Shown: positions 1 through 9,916, counted from the first letter of the stretch. The stretch: DNA of 64,000 nt from Lysinibacter cavernae (GCF_011758565.1 NZ_JAAMOX010000001.1:310001-374000); one strand, 5' to 3'. Numbers and translations: made by a program. Notes: generated by a model not told the origin, from the sequence alone.

Positions 1-340
1 CAATGACGCGTGCGTCTGGCATCCGATCCCGGAGCAGGGCGACTCGTTCTGGCAGGAGCTCAATGCCGATCGCCCCACGTCCGAGGAGCAGTGCCCGTTC
101 TATGGTGGTGCCAAAACCAGCAAATGGATCAAATACGATGTCGCCGGGTTTGCTGCACCGGGTGATGACGTGATCAACGAGCGCGGCGAGCATATGCACG
201 TCTTCGTCAGCGCCAAGCGGGCGTTCGCTCTCGAACGCGGTGTGTGAAGCCGGAAGGCTGGATGCGAGGGGCGACCCCTCCTCGGCCCCTGACGGTGCGT
301 TGGCGTGAGGCCTTCTGCCTGGTGCTTGCGGGTGTGTCAC
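1..340 (-). CDS. SAM-dependent DNA methyltransferase-like protein (partial, 3' end off window)
   Basis: The minus strand reads open from a GTG at 340 to the left edge of the window, 113 residues, with an in-frame TAG four codons before the GTG, so this is the first usable start. Residues 71-79 read DPFAGFGTT, the SAM-binding motif I (DPF.G.GTT) of N6-adenine/N4-cytosine and Trm11-like methylases, followed by an IGIEL segment that fits motif II. No DPPY catalytic motif lies before motif I, so it must follow in the missing part or be absent. The first 40 residues are Pro/Ala-rich and look disordered. Target (DNA or tRNA) cannot be decided from this fragment. It is divergent from smc. The family call is inference from one clear motif. 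Confidence 0.6.
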   Translation of the reverse strand, partial: MTHPQAPGRRPHANAPSGAEEGSPLASSLPASHTAFESERPLGADEDVHMLAALVDHVITRCSKPGDIVFDPFAGFGTTIERALLLGRGAIGIELLPERVALLRDRMPDARVI

Positions 341-510
341 ACCTACAGCCTATCCAGGCGTGTGTTTCTTCGGCCCGTCGAGAGGGTACAAACGCATGCG
401 TCCGCTAATCTTGAGCCTAGGTAGTGATCGGCTCACCGATGGGTCGTGACGTTGACGGACGCTTGCGTGCGGATGACGGACCATGCGGGCTGAATGAAAG
501 GGGCGTCGAC
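341..510. other. intergenic region between methyltransferase-like gene and smc
   Basis: 170 bases that must carry the divergent promoters. An AAAGGGG-type ribosome binding site (about 497-503) sits 7 bases before the smc GTG. The smc frame is open back to 424, but residues encoded there do not resemble SMC and the family begins at the VHLKSLTLKGF segment. No terminator or repeat seen. Confidence 0.4.
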
Positions 511-3500
511 GTGCATCTGAAGAGCCTGACGCTCAAAGGATTCAAATCGTTCGCTCAGCCGACCACATTTGTGTTTGAGCCTGGCGTGACCGCCGTCGTA
601 GGCCCCAACGGTTCCGGAAAGAGCAACGTTGTTGACGCGCTCGCCTGGGTGATGGGGGAGCAGGGCGCAAAGACCCTGCGTGGCGGCAAGATGGAAGATG
701 TCATCTTTGCCGGAACAAGCACCCGCGGCCCGCTCGGACGAGCCGAAGTGCTGCTCACGATCGACAACGCCGACGGCGCCCTCCCCATCGAATACGCAGA
801 GGTCACGATTAGCCGCACGCTGTTCCGCAACGGCGGCAGCGAATACGCCATAAACGGAGAGACGTGTCGGCTGCTTGACCTGCAAGAACTGCTCTCCGAT
901 TCCGGACTCGGCCGCGAAATGCACGTCATCGTTGGGCAGGGCCAGCTCGACGCCGTGCTCAGGGCGACCCCGGAGGAACGGCGCGGATTCATTGAGGAGG
1001 CCGCCGGCATCCTCAAGCACCGCCGCCGCAAAGAGAAGACCATTCGCAAGCTTGATGCGATGGAGACAAATCTCACGAGGCTCAACGATCTCGCGGGGGA
1101 GATTCGTCGCCAGCTCAAACCACTCGGCCGCCAAGCTGAGGTCGCGCGCGAAGCTCAGACCATTGCCGCGGATGTCCGCGATGCAAAGGCGAGGCTCCTC
1201 GCCGACGACGTTGTGGGTCTTCGAAAAGCCCTTGACGAGTTCAACCGCAGCGAATCCTCACGCCATAGCGAACGCATCGTGCTGCAAGAGCAACTAGAAC
1301 AGAAACAACTGCGCATCGCTCGCATCGAGCAGCAACAGGTCGGCGACGCTGTTGACTCTGCACGGCAGACGACATATGCGTTGGAAGCCGCCGAAGAACG
1401 CCTGCGTGGGCTCTACACGCTCGCCAACCAGCGCCTCGCCCTGCTTGGTACCCAGGCCGAGATTCCAGATCTTGTCACACACCTGTCCCTGAGCACCGTG
1501 ACCGAGGCGCAAGAAGAAGTTGCCGACCTTGAAGAGGCGCTTCCCTTTGTGACGGATGACTGGTCCGATGCCGTCGAGCGGACGGCCACCGCCCGCGAGG
1601 CGCTCGACTCTATCGATGAGCACATCGCGGCCCAAAGCGCGCTCGTCTCGCGTCATGATCTTGAGATTTCCAAGCTCACCGGTCAGCTTGACGCCGCGCA
1701 GACCAGGTTCGCCGCGGTGCGTGGCGAGGTACTCCGCCAACAAACCGCACTCGAATCTGCCGAGCAACGTCATACGATTGCGACGCAGGAACTCGAGATT
1801 TTTGCCGAACAGGTCGCCAATCGCGACGAATACGATCACGACCTTGATGAGGCCTACGAGCTTGCCCAACGCACGGTTGGAAGCGCAGAAATAGAGATCG
1901 ACCGGCTCAGAGATCTCCTGCACGCTCACGAGCGGGAGCGCGAAGCGCTCGCCGCCAAGACGAGCGCGCTCTCGATGGCACTCGACCGCAAGGATGCCGG
2001 CGCCGAACTATTGAGCGGCTACGGCGATGGATTACGTGGCCGCGTCGCCGATCATGTGCAGGTGAGCCCCGGCTTTGAGGTTGCCATCGGAGCGGCCCTC
2101 GGGACGCTCGGCGAAGCCGTCCTCGCCGAAGACCACGATGCGGCTTTTGCCGCGGTGGATGCCGCAAACGCTCACGACCTCGGTCGCGTTGAGCTCGTCA
2201 TCGGTAGCGCGACGTATCCAACCGTTGACGTGTCGGACATTGATGGTGTGGTAGCCGCGGTTGGCGTTGTGCAGGCCCCAGGTGGGGTGCTTGGCATTCT
2301 GTCGCACACGGTTATTGCCGACGATCTGCACGCTGCTCGTGCGGCCGCAGCATCCATCGCCCGTCGTACCGACCTTGGCATGATTACCATTGTGACGAAG
2401 ACTGGCGATGTGCTGACCCAGCAGATTCTGCGCGGCGGTTCCGGCAGCGCGCCAAGCCGAATTGAGCTTACGGCAGACCGCGACGCGGCGGCCGAGCGTT
2501 TGGTCGATGTTGAGCACACGATCGAGTCTGCGCGTTTTGAGCTTGCTGAGCAGCGCGAGATCGTGCAGCAGTCAAAGGCAACTGCCGCTAACGCGCTCAC
2601 CGCCCTGCGCGAGAACGACGCGGCGCAGGCGGCCATTACGGAGAAACTTAACCGGCTGCGCGTGCAGTCAGAGGCGAGCGCGGCCGAGGCCGAGCGTCTG
2701 CGGGCGAGCATGGGCGAGGCATCCGCAACGGTTGACGAGGCCCAGCATCACGTCAGCGCGGCGCAATCGGCACTTGACGAAGCCGAATCGAGCCCGAGGC
2801 CTATCCTCGATGTGAGCGAGCGCGACCTACTCTTTGCCGAGCTTGAGCAGGCACGGTCGACCGAGATTGAGGCGCGCATGAGCGCCGAGACCGCCCGCGA
2901 ACGCGTCCGCGCAGCCCAAGCTCGGGTTGATGCGCTGAAGACCCAGTACGAGGCGGAACGACGCGCGGCCGAAGAATCCGCGCGGCTCGCCGTGATTCGT
3001 GCCCGCCAGGTTGCCATCGCCAGCGATGTTGCTGATCGTCTGCCAGAGGTCCTCGACTCCGTTGGGCGTTCGGTTGCTGAAGCGCGTATGCGGCAGCAAC
3101 AGGCTGAGCAAGAGCGGGCGGCGCAGAACCAAGAGCTGCTGACGCTTCGTCGAGAAGAGAGCGAACTGCGCGACCGGCTCCGCGTGCTCACCGATAATGT
3201 GCACAGCCTTGAACTCCAGATTTACGAGAAGAAGCTTGGGCTGTCGAGCCTGCTTGAACGAGCCGGCAGCGAGCTCGGTCTCGTTGAGGATGTGCTTGTC
3301 GCCGAATACGGTCCCGATCAGCTCATCCCCGTGGCGCGGCCAGAGAGCGACGACGATCCGGTGTCGCCTGATGCCGCTCAAACCGACCTGGCAACTGACA
3401 AATTAACCGGCGTCAGTGCGGACGAGGGCACCGCTGAGGACACAGAGCCGCAGGGCATCCCATACGTTCGAACCGAGCAGGAGAAGCGCCTCCGCACCGC

Positions 3501-4146
3501 TGAGCGAAAGCTTGGGGAACTCGGGCGGGTCAATCCGCTTGCCCTCGAAGAGTTTGCCGCACTTGAGCAGCGCCACGGATTCCTTGCTGAGCAACTGACC
3601 GACCTCAAGAAAACCCGCGAAGATCTTATGACGATCATCGGTGAGCTTGACGAGAAGATGGAGGGCATCTTCGCTGAGGCGTTTGACGACACCAAGGCGG
3701 CCTTCGGAACGGTGTTCCCAGTTCTGTTCCCAGGCGGCACCGGCGACATTTTCCTGACCGATCCCGACAACATGCTCACAACAGGCATCGAGGTGTCGGT
3801 CCGACCCGTTGGCAAGAAGATCGAGCGGCTGTCGCTCCTGTCTGGTGGCGAACGCTCGCTGGCTGCGGTTGCATTGCTCATTGCAATTTTTAAGGCGCGC
3901 CCAAGCCCGTTCTACATCATGGATGAGGTTGAAGCCGCCCTCGACGACGCAAACCTTGGTCGGCTGCTCACTATCTTCCAGGACCTTCGCGAACACTCGC
4001 AGCTCATCGTCATCACGCACCAGAAGCGCACCATGGAAATCGCGGACGCCCTGTACGGCGTTTCCATGAGGCAGGACGGCGTCTCTGCCGTTGTCGGTCA
4101 ACGAGTAAACGTAGCCGACGAGCCAGCTGACGCCGCAGTTGGCTAG
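511..4146 (+). CDS. smc: chromosome segregation ATPase SMC
   Basis: Structural maintenance of chromosomes protein, 1211 residues, the ATPase core of bacterial condensin that loads on and loops DNA with ScpA/ScpB. I chose the GTG at 511 because it has a good AAAGGGG site and starts the conserved LKSLTLKGFKSF head. Walker A GPNGSGKSN is at residues 31-39. Long coiled coils flank a central hinge (around ELLSGYGDGLRGRVADHV). The C-terminal head has the LSGGERSLAA signature and Walker B FYIMDEVEAALDD. An Asp/Thr/Ala-rich insert (roughly residues 944-985, from about 3341 to 3465) sits between the second coiled coil and the C-terminal head and looks disordered. ftsY follows on the same strand after 41 bases but appears to have its own promoter. 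Confidence 0.97.
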   Translation: MHLKSLTLKGFKSFAQPTTFVFEPGVTAVVGPNGSGKSNVVDALAWVMGEQGAKTLRGGKMEDVIFAGTSTRGPLGRAEVLLTIDNADGALPIEYAEVTISRTLFRNGGSEYAINGETCRLLDLQELLSDSGLGREMHVIVGQGQLDAVLRATPEERRGFIEEAAGILKHRRRKEKTIRKLDAMETNLTRLNDLAGEIRRQLKPLGRQAEVAREAQTIAADVRDAKARLLADDVVGLRKALDEFNRSESSRHSERIVLQEQLEQKQLRIARIEQQQVGDAVDSARQTTYALEAAEERLRGLYTLANQRLALLGTQAEIPDLVTHLSLSTVTEAQEEVADLEEALPFVTDDWSDAVERTATAREALDSIDEHIAAQSALVSRHDLEISKLTGQLDAAQTRFAAVRGEVLRQQTALESAEQRHTIATQELEIFAEQVANRDEYDHDLDEAYELAQRTVGSAEIEIDRLRDLLHAHEREREALAAKTSALSMALDRKDAGAELLSGYGDGLRGRVADHVQVSPGFEVAIGAALGTLGEAVLAEDHDAAFAAVDAANAHDLGRVELVIGSATYPTVDVSDIDGVVAAVGVVQAPGGVLGILSHTVIADDLHAARAAAASIARRTDLGMITIVTKTGDVLTQQILRGGSGSAPSRIELTADRDAAAERLVDVEHTIESARFELAEQREIVQQSKATAANALTALRENDAAQAAITEKLNRLRVQSEASAAEAERLRASMGEASATVDEAQHHVSAAQSALDEAESSPRPILDVSERDLLFAELEQARSTEIEARMSAETARERVRAAQARVDALKTQYEAERRAAEESARLAVIRARQVAIASDVADRLPEVLDSVGRSVAEARMRQQQAEQERAAQNQELLTLRREESELRDRLRVLTDNVHSLELQIYEKKLGLSSLLERAGSELGLVEDVLVAEYGPDQLIPVARPESDDDPVSPDAAQTDLATDKLTGVSADEGTAEDTEPQGIPYVRTEQEKRLRTAERKLGELGRVNPLALEEFAALEQRHGFLAEQLTDLKKTREDLMTIIGELDEKMEGIFAEAFDDTKAAFGTVFPVLFPGGTGDIFLTDPDNMLTTGIEVSVRPVGKKIERLSLLSGGERSLAAVALLIAIFKARPSPFYIMDEVEAALDDANLGRLLTIFQDLREHSQLIVITHQKRTMEIADALYGVSMRQDGVSAVVGQRVNVADEPADAAVG

Positions 4147-4175
4147 CGCGAAGGGCTGTGGCTTCATGCCCACGC

Positions 4176-4181
4176 TAGGCT
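4176..4181 (+). promoter_or_regulatory. candidate -10 box (TAGGCT) of ftsY
   Basis: TAGGCT lies six bases before the ftsY ATG at 4188, so a start site at the normal 6-8 base distance would make the mRNA leaderless. No ribosome binding site is visible between the box and the ATG. Confidence 0.4.
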
Positions 4182-4187
4182 AGTCCT

Positions 4188-5060
4188 ATGGCTTCTACAC
4201 CCTGGTCTCTCTCCGGCGCACTGCGCGGCATGTTCACGCGCGAAACCATTACGGAAGACACCTGGGATGATCTCGAAACCGCGCTCATCACCGCCGACTT
4301 TGGCCCGGACATAACCGAGGCAATTACCGACGAACTGCGCGCCAACGTTGCCAAATACAACACCACCGACCCGAAGGATCTCCGCCGCATGCTGCGTGAA
4401 ATCCTCGAGGAACGTCTGTCAAAACTCGACCCAACGCTCAAGCTGAGTGAACGACCAGCGGTCATCCTCGTTGTGGGAGTGAATGGGGTTGGCAAAACCA
4501 CCACCATCGGCAAATTTGCGAAGTTCCTCCGTTCGTTTGATCGCACCGTTGTGGTTGGCGCCGCCGATACCTTCCGTGCGGCAGCCGTTGAGCAGCTCGC
4601 CACGTGGGCCGAGCGAGCAGGGGCCGAGATCGTCCGCCCGCAGCACGAGGGGCAAGACCCGGCATCCGTCGCGTTCCAAACGGTTGAGTTTGCCAAGACA
4701 CACGGTACCGAGATGGTCATCATCGACACGGCCGGTCGCCTTCAGACGAAGGGTGGTCTCATGGATGAGCTCACCAAGATTCGTCGGGTTATCGAGAAAC
4801 AGGCCCCTGTCTCAGAGGTCCTGCTTGTGCTTGACGCCACAACGGGCCAAAACGGGCTTGCCCAGGCAGACGCGTTCATCAAGCATGCCGGGGTTACAGG
4901 GCTTGTGCTCACCAAACTCGACGGCTCAGCAAAGGGCGGCTTTGTGCTCGCAGTTCAGGAGCGCACCGGTATCCCCATCAAGCTTGTTGGGCAGGGCGAG
5001 GGTATCAACGACCTCACCGGTTTCACCCCGCACGTGTTTGCGCAGCAGCTGGTTGGTTAG
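4188..5060 (+). CDS. ftsY: signal recognition particle receptor FtsY
   Basis: SRP receptor GTPase, 290 residues, which pairs with Ffh at the membrane to hand translating ribosomes to the Sec translocon. An N-terminal four-helix N domain (residues 1-90) is followed by the G domain with G1 GVNGVGKTTTIGK (97-109), a DTAGR G3 and TKLDGSAKGG G4. It lacks the long acidic A domain of enterobacterial FtsY, as is usual for short Gram-positive forms; membrane binding probably relies on the first helix (PWSLSGALRGMF). No ribosome binding site precedes the ATG, in keeping with leaderless expression. Convergent with lipA, 27 bases away. Confidence 0.97.
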   Translation: MASTPWSLSGALRGMFTRETITEDTWDDLETALITADFGPDITEAITDELRANVAKYNTTDPKDLRRMLREILEERLSKLDPTLKLSERPAVILVVGVNGVGKTTTIGKFAKFLRSFDRTVVVGAADTFRAAAVEQLATWAERAGAEIVRPQHEGQDPASVAFQTVEFAKTHGTEMVIIDTAGRLQTKGGLMDELTKIRRVIEKQAPVSEVLLVLDATTGQNGLAQADAFIKHAGVTGLVLTKLDGSAKGGFVLAVQERTGIPIKLVGQGEGINDLTGFTPHVFAQQLVG

Positions 5061-5087
5061 CTCACGCGCGGGGCTGCAGCGGCATCC

Positions 5088-6173
5088 CTAGCGGACCGCT
5101 TGCACAAACTCCCGATCGTCGGTTGCGAGCCTCGAGAATTGCGGGGCGATCTCGCGTCCGTGGGCCCGCATCGTTTGCGCCCAGAGGCGCCCTGCTCGGT
5201 ACGACGAGCGCACGAGTGGGCCGGCAAGCACGCCGAGGAATCCAATTTCTTCGGCTTCTTCCTTGAACGCAACAAACTCTTCTGGGCGCACCCAGCGGTC
5301 GACGGGCAGGTGCCGAGCGGATGGGCGAAGGTACTGCGTGAGCGTGATGATGTCGGTTCCGGCCTCGTGCAGATCGCGGAGCGCCTGGCTGATTTCCTCA
5401 TCGGTTTCACCCATCCCAAGGATGAGGTTTGATTTGGTGATCATGCCGGCGTCTCGTGCCTGCGTGAGTACGCCAAGCGAGCGCTCGTATTTGAACGCTG
5501 GGCGCACACGCTTGAAGATTCGTGGCACCGTTTCGACGTTGTGAGCAAACACTTCCGGCTGTGAATCAAACACAATCTGCAGGAGCTCCGGGTTTCCCGA
5601 AAAATCGGTTGCGAGGATTTCCACGCCGGTTTCGGGATTGAGCTCGTGGATCTTGCGGACGGTTTCGGCGTGGAGCCAGGCCCCTTCGTCGGGGAGGTCA
5701 TCACGCGCAACGCCCGTAATGGTTGCGTAGCGGAGGCCCATCGTACGAACAGAGTCGGCAACACGGAGCGGTTCGCCGGTGTCGTAGTCTGCTGGCTTTC
5801 CCGTATCGATCTGACAGAAGTCGCAGCGGCGCGTGCACTGTGCACCGCCGATGAGGAAGGTCGCCTCACGGTCTTCCCAGCACTCGAAGATATTGGGGCA
5901 GCCGGCCTGCTGGCAGACGGTGTTCAGTTTTTGCGATTTGACCAGGTCCGTGAGCTCGCGGTATTCGGGGCCCATCTTCGCCCTTGTTTTGATCCACTCC
6001 GGCTTTCGCTCGATGGGGGTCTTGGCATTTCGGATCTCAAGCCGAAGCAGTTTTCGGCCGTTGGGGGCTTCGGTCGCGGGTAAGGCCTCAGGGGAAGGCC
6101 CGCACCCTCCTGCCGAAGGCCCGCATCCGGTTGCTCCGCTCGGTGTGAGATTGAGGGGAATTGTCCCGGTCAT
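5088..6173 (-). CDS. lipA: lipoyl synthase LipA
   Basis: Radical SAM enzyme, 361 residues, that inserts two sulfur atoms into protein-bound octanoate to make lipoate. The auxiliary cluster motif C-x4-C-x5-C is seen as [12 protein letters not shown], and the radical SAM motif CxxxCxxC as CTRRCDFC. The family-typical RSSY appears near the C terminus. The first 40 residues, with a Cys/Gly/Pro-rich stretch containing CGPS twice, are longer than usual and are not part of the conserved fold; a later start is possible, but the ATG at 6173 overlaps the lipB stop as ATGA, so I keep it. Works directly after LipB in one pathway and one transcript. Confidence 0.96.
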   Translation of the reverse strand: MTGTIPLNLTPSGATGCGPSAGGCGPSPEALPATEAPNGRKLLRLEIRNAKTPIERKPEWIKTRAKMGPEYRELTDLVKSQKLNTVCQQAGCPNIFECWEDREATFLIGGAQCTRRCDFCQIDTGKPADYDTGEPLRVADSVRTMGLRYATITGVARDDLPDEGAWLHAETVRKIHELNPETGVEILATDFSGNPELLQIVFDSQPEVFAHNVETVPRIFKRVRPAFKYERSLGVLTQARDAGMITKSNLILGMGETDEEISQALRDLHEAGTDIITLTQYLRPSARHLPVDRWVRPEEFVAFKEEAEEIGFLGVLAGPLVRSSYRAGRLWAQTMRAHGREIAPQFSRLATDDREFVQAVR

Positions 6174-6910
6174 GCTGTTGCCTCCTTGACGAGCGTGGCG
6201 CTCGGTACTGTGTGTTGTGCGCCCGGGATCGGCGCTGCCTCTGGTGCCGTGAACGCCGGACGCGTCGTTTCGGTGACGCCAAATTCCGCAAGCGCACGAA
6301 TCAGATGATTTCGAACGATCGGAGCCAGCTCCTTCGGCGATACTTCGCGGCCGGCGAGAGCTGAGACCGTTGTGACTCCTGCGTCACTAATGCCGCAGGC
6401 GGTGATGTGTTCGTAGGGTTCGAGACTGTTGGAACAGTTGATCGCAAAACCGTGCATCGTGACTCCGCTCGCGACGCGCAGGCCGATAGCGGCAACCTTG
6501 TTGTGTACGCCGTCGTGTTCAACCCACACCCCGGATCTGCCCTGCACCCGCACAGCGTGAATTCCGAGGTCGTCGAGCGTTGCGATGATTGCACCCTCGA
6601 GCAGCCTCACGAAGCCGACAACATTTTTTGCGTCAGGCAATCTGAGGATGGGGTACCCAACGAGTTGACCAGGCCCGTGCCAGGTGATGCTTCCGCCTCG
6701 ATCAACGTCAACAACGGGGATGTCACCTGTTGGGCGGTGCTTGGCTTCGGTTCGAGTCCCTGCGGTGTACACGCTGTTGTGTTCGCAGAGCACGATCGAA
6801 TTGGGTTGATCGCCGGCCACAACGGCGGCGTGGACGGTGCGCTGGAGGATCCAGCCTTCCGCGTAGTCAAGGTAGCTTGGGGCAAACCCGGGGGAGAGAA
6901 TCGTGACCAT
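6170..6910 (-). CDS. lipB: octanoyltransferase LipB
   Basis: Transfers the octanoyl group from acyl carrier protein to lipoyl domains, the step before LipA. 246 residues. The family core is clear: a [18 protein letters not shown] segment, the KVAAIGLRV segment with the catalytic Lys, and HGFAINCSN with the catalytic Cys. The C-terminal 25 residues are Ala/Pro-rich and beyond the fold. First gene of the lipB-lipA pair, joined by a 4-base ATGA overlap. The ATG at 6910 has a TAGGCT box seven bases upstream and no clear ribosome binding site. Confidence 0.96.
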   Translation of the reverse strand: MVTILSPGFAPSYLDYAEGWILQRTVHAAVVAGDQPNSIVLCEHNSVYTAGTRTEAKHRPTGDIPVVDVDRGGSITWHGPGQLVGYPILRLPDAKNVVGFVRLLEGAIIATLDDLGIHAVRVQGRSGVWVEHDGVHNKVAAIGLRVASGVTMHGFAINCSNSLEPYEHITACGISDAGVTTVSALAGREVSPKELAPIVRNHLIRALAEFGVTETTRPAFTAPEAAPIPGAQHTVPSATLVKEATA

Positions 6911-6917
6911 AACCGCC

Positions 6918-6923
6918 AGCCTA
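6918..6923 (-). promoter_or_regulatory. candidate -10 box (TAGGCT) of lipB-lipA
   Basis: On the minus strand TAGGCT stands seven bases before the lipB ATG, the spacing expected for a leaderless transcript. Confidence 0.4.
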
Positions 6924-7088
6924 CTATTATTGGACGCTGACTATTTAATCAATCTGACGCTGAGTTTCCAGTCTTCTTGCGTGAAGGATTCGAGTCAGGG
7001 TCCGTTGCGTCCAGATGCGGTCCACTCGAGGCGATTCGCGGATTCCGTTGGTTGCGGAATGCCGCGAGCACTCACACTTGCCACCTAG

Positions 7089-7094
7089 TAGACT
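7089..7094 (+). promoter_or_regulatory. candidate -10 box (TAGACT) of ffh
   Basis: TAGACT ends ten bases before the ffh ATG at 7105. A start site 6-8 bases downstream would leave only a few untranslated bases. No Shine-Dalgarno sequence is visible. Confidence 0.4.
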
Positions 7095-7104
7095 GGACCC
7101 CGTC

Positions 7105-8667
7105 ATGGCTACTTTTGGAAATCTCTCGGATCGGCTTGCCGACACATTCAGAAACCTTCGTACGAAGGGAAAGCTCTCTGCGTCAGACGTAGACGGCACC
7201 GTACGCGAAATTCGTCGCGCCCTGCTCGACGCCGACGTCGCGCTTGAGGTTGTGAAAGACTTCACCGGACGAGTGCGCGAGCGTGCGCTTAGCGACGAGG
7301 TCAACAAGGCCCTCAACCCTGCTCAGCAGGTTGTGCAGATCGTGAACGAAGAGCTTGTTGGCATCCTTGGCGGTCAGCAGCGTCGTCTTGAGTTCGCCAA
7401 GAACCCGCCAACCGTCATCATGCTTGCCGGTCTCCAGGGTGCAGGTAAAACGACCCTTGCCGGAAAGCTTTCGAAGTGGCTCGCCAAAGAAGGGCATAAA
7501 CCACTTCTCGTGGCGGCCGACCTTCAGCGACCAAATGCCGTGACGCAGCTGAGCGTTGTCGCTGAGCAGGCCGGTGTTGCCGTATACGCTCCAGAACCAG
7601 GCAACGGCGTCGGTGACCCAGTCAAGGTCGCAAAAGACTCAATCAAGTTTGCCGAAACCAAGATGTATGACGTGGTCATCGTCGACACCGCCGGTCGCCT
7701 CGGTGTAGATGCCGAGCTCATGAAGCAGGCCTCAAACATCCGCAAGGCCGTTAACCCCGACGAGGTTCTTTTTGTCATTGACGCCATGATTGGTCAGGAT
7801 GCCGTCAACACGGCGAAGGCCTTCCAAGAGGGCGTTGACTTCACCGGAGTTGTGCTTACCAAGCTCGACGGTGACGCCCGCGGTGGTGCGGCGCTTTCCG
7901 TTGCAAGTGTTACTGGCCGTCCGATTATCTTCGCATCGACGGGCGAGGGGCTCGACGATTTCGAGCCGTTCCACCCAGACCGCATGGCGAGCCGCATCCT
8001 CGACCTTGGTGACATCCTCACCCTTATCGAGCAGGCGCAGAGCGCCTTTGACGAAGAAGAAAGCCGCAAGCTCGCCGAGAAGATGGCGACCGACAGCTTC
8101 ACGCTCGACGACTTCCTCAAGCAAATGCAGCAGCTGCGCAACATGGGCTCCATCAAGAAGATGATGGGCATGTTGCCGGGCATGGGCCAGATGAAAGATC
8201 AGCTCGAGAACTTCGACGAGCGCGAGATCGTGCGCACCGAGGCCATCATCCAATCGATGACAAAGGCCGAGCGCGAGAATCCTAAGCTGCTCAACGGCTC
8301 ACGCCGCCTGCGCATCGCAAAGGGTTCGGGCTCAACCGTGACCGAGGTCAACGGCCTCGTCAACCGTTTTGAGCAGGCCGCAAAGATGATGAAAACTGTG
8401 GCAAAGGGTGGCATGCCCCAGATTCCTGGCATGGGCCCAATCCCAGGCGGCGGATTTGGCGCAGGAAAGCGCAAAACCAAGGCAAAAGGCAAAAAGGGCT
8501 CACGCTCCGGAAACCCCGCCAAGCGCGCTATTGAAAACTCCGGTGCGCCAGCGGCAGAGGCGAAGCCGGCCGGCTCAGGCTTTGGGCTCGGCGGGGGAGC
8601 GGCGCCAGCTGGCACCCCGAGCGAAGACGAACTCGCAGCTCTGCAGAAAATGCTTGGCCGCTCCTAG
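7105..8667 (+). CDS. ffh: signal recognition particle GTPase Ffh
   Basis: Protein component of SRP, 520 residues, which binds signal sequences and 4.5S RNA and docks with FtsY. I start at the ATG at 7105 (MATFGNLSDRLADTF), the conserved family start; the frame is open further upstream without similarity. N domain 1-90, G domain with G1 GLQGAGKTTLAGKL and TKLDGDARGGAALS, then the methionine-rich M domain (for example KKMMGMLPGMGQM). The C terminus adds a basic stretch (GKRKTKAKGKKGSRSG) and a Gly/Ala tail common in actinobacterial Ffh. The SRP RNA gene is not in the window. Confidence 0.97.
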   Translation: MATFGNLSDRLADTFRNLRTKGKLSASDVDGTVREIRRALLDADVALEVVKDFTGRVRERALSDEVNKALNPAQQVVQIVNEELVGILGGQQRRLEFAKNPPTVIMLAGLQGAGKTTLAGKLSKWLAKEGHKPLLVAADLQRPNAVTQLSVVAEQAGVAVYAPEPGNGVGDPVKVAKDSIKFAETKMYDVVIVDTAGRLGVDAELMKQASNIRKAVNPDEVLFVIDAMIGQDAVNTAKAFQEGVDFTGVVLTKLDGDARGGAALSVASVTGRPIIFASTGEGLDDFEPFHPDRMASRILDLGDILTLIEQAQSAFDEEESRKLAEKMATDSFTLDDFLKQMQQLRNMGSIKKMMGMLPGMGQMKDQLENFDEREIVRTEAIIQSMTKAERENPKLLNGSRRLRIAKGSGSTVTEVNGLVNRFEQAAKMMKTVAKGGMPQIPGMGPIPGGGFGAGKRKTKAKGKKGSRSGNPAKRAIENSGAPAAEAKPAGSGFGLGGGAAPAGTPSEDELAALQKMLGRS

Positions 8668-8694
8668 CGAGCGCAGCTCACTTACACCAGTCCA

Positions 8695-8758
8695 GCACAG
8701 ATGTGACGCAAGAGTTCCTTCCCACCGGGTTATAGGAACTCTAGCGTCAGATCTGTGC
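8695..8758. terminator. long imperfect inverted repeat between convergent ffh and carboxylate-amine ligase genes
   Basis: Arms 8695-8718 and 8735-8758 match at 22 of 24 positions around a 16-base loop. It fills most of the gap between two convergent genes, so a bidirectional transcription stop is the simplest role. No U-run follows on either strand. Confidence 0.55.
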
Positions 8759-8776
8759 CCTTAACATTGCGGATCG

Positions 8777-9916
8777 TTACGTGGACTGGAGTCCGTTGGT
8801 GAGTTCGGAGCTGAGCGAACGAACAACCGCGCGCAGGTCCCCGCCGGACTGCTCAGCGACACGAAGCTGACGCTGGGAGCTGACGCCAGCATCCAGAATC
8901 GAGAGAATCGAAGCCAGCTCGTCGCGGCAGCCAAGGCGATTGGCGATTGGCTCGAGCTCGGTCACGAGGCGTCTCAGATCATCCGAAACCGGCCGTTCTG
9001 CTCCCTCTCGCGAAACGATGACCGTTGCATCGATGCCGTAACGGGCCGCGCGCCATTTGTTCTCTCGGATAAACCACGGCTGTAAACGCATCGGCTCACG
9101 CCCACTGTCGAGTTCGGTTGAGAGCCGCTCGACGAGGCACTGCGTGAGCGCCGCAACCGCGCCGACCTCGAGCATTGTCGAGAGTCCGTCGCAGGCCCTC
9201 ATCTCAAGCGTGCCCCACTTCGGTGCCGGGCGAATATCCCACCTGGCCTCGTTGATTTCGCTGATGATGCCAACTCGTGTGACGTCGTCGATATATCGCT
9301 CGAAGTCGCCCCACTCCTTGACGTCATAGGGAAGTCCAGCGGTTGGGAGCTGCTGGAACAGCATCGAGCGGTTGCTGGCGTATCCCGTGTCTTGGCCTTC
9401 CCAGAACGGACTCGCCGCCGAGAGTGCCTGCAGGTGCGGGTAGTAGGTCAGGAGGCCGTGGAGAATCGGAAGCACCTTGCTCCGGTCTTCGATCCCAACG
9501 TGCACGTGCACACCCCAGATGAGCATGTTTCGCCCCCACCACTGCGTTTTCTCCATGAACCGGTCGTAGCGGGCAGACTCAGTCACTGATTGCTCAGGCC
9601 ACCGACTAAACGGGTGGCAGCCGGCACCAATGAGATCAAGATTCATCGAATCGAGGACAGGACGGACCTGCTGAAGCTGTGATTCGAGATCACCGACGGC
9701 CCCAGCAACCGTGGAATGTACGCCGCTCACGAGTTCAATGGTGTTTTGGAATAACTCGGAGGTGATGAGCGGATACGGGGCATCGCCAGCTTGGTTGAGC
9801 GCAGCGAGTACCCGAGTAGCCGTGTTGCTCAATTCGCCTGATTCGCGATCCACAAGGGCGAGTTCCCATTCGATGCCCAGCGTTGAGCGGGCAGACGGTG
9901 CAAACGTAATGCTCAT
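8777..9916 (-). CDS. carboxylate-amine ligase, glutamate-cysteine ligase family 2 (YbdK type)
   Basis: ATP-grasp-like ligase of the GCS2/YbdK family, 379 residues, expected to join a carboxylate (classically glutamate) to an amine through an acyl phosphate. Visible family features are the start STLGIEWELALVD, NTIELVSGVH, WGVHVHVGIED with paired His, and a GTLEMRACDG segment. The frame continues upstream to 10087, but the ATG at 9916 has GAGAGG at a usable distance and matches the family start. YbdK proteins have weak glutamate-cysteine ligase activity in known cases and their real substrate is often unknown; the related EgtA acts in ergothioneine synthesis. I cannot assign the substrate here. 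Stands alone, divergent from rpsP. Confidence 0.85.
   Translation of the reverse strand: MSITFAPSARSTLGIEWELALVDRESGELSNTATRVLAALNQAGDAPYPLITSELFQNTIELVSGVHSTVAGAVGDLESQLQQVRPVLDSMNLDLIGAGCHPFSRWPEQSVTESARYDRFMEKTQWWGRNMLIWGVHVHVGIEDRSKVLPILHGLLTYYPHLQALSAASPFWEGQDTGYASNRSMLFQQLPTAGLPYDVKEWGDFERYIDDVTRVGIISEINEARWDIRPAPKWGTLEMRACDGLSTMLEVGAVAALTQCLVERLSTELDSGREPMRLQPWFIRENKWRAARYGIDATVIVSREGAERPVSDDLRRLVTELEPIANRLGCRDELASILSILDAGVSSQRQLRVAEQSGGDLRAVVRSLSSELTNGLQST

Noticed and set aside
424-510. Upstream start for SMC at 424
   Set aside because: The 29 extra residues do not match the family and the GTG at 511 has a good ribosome binding site.
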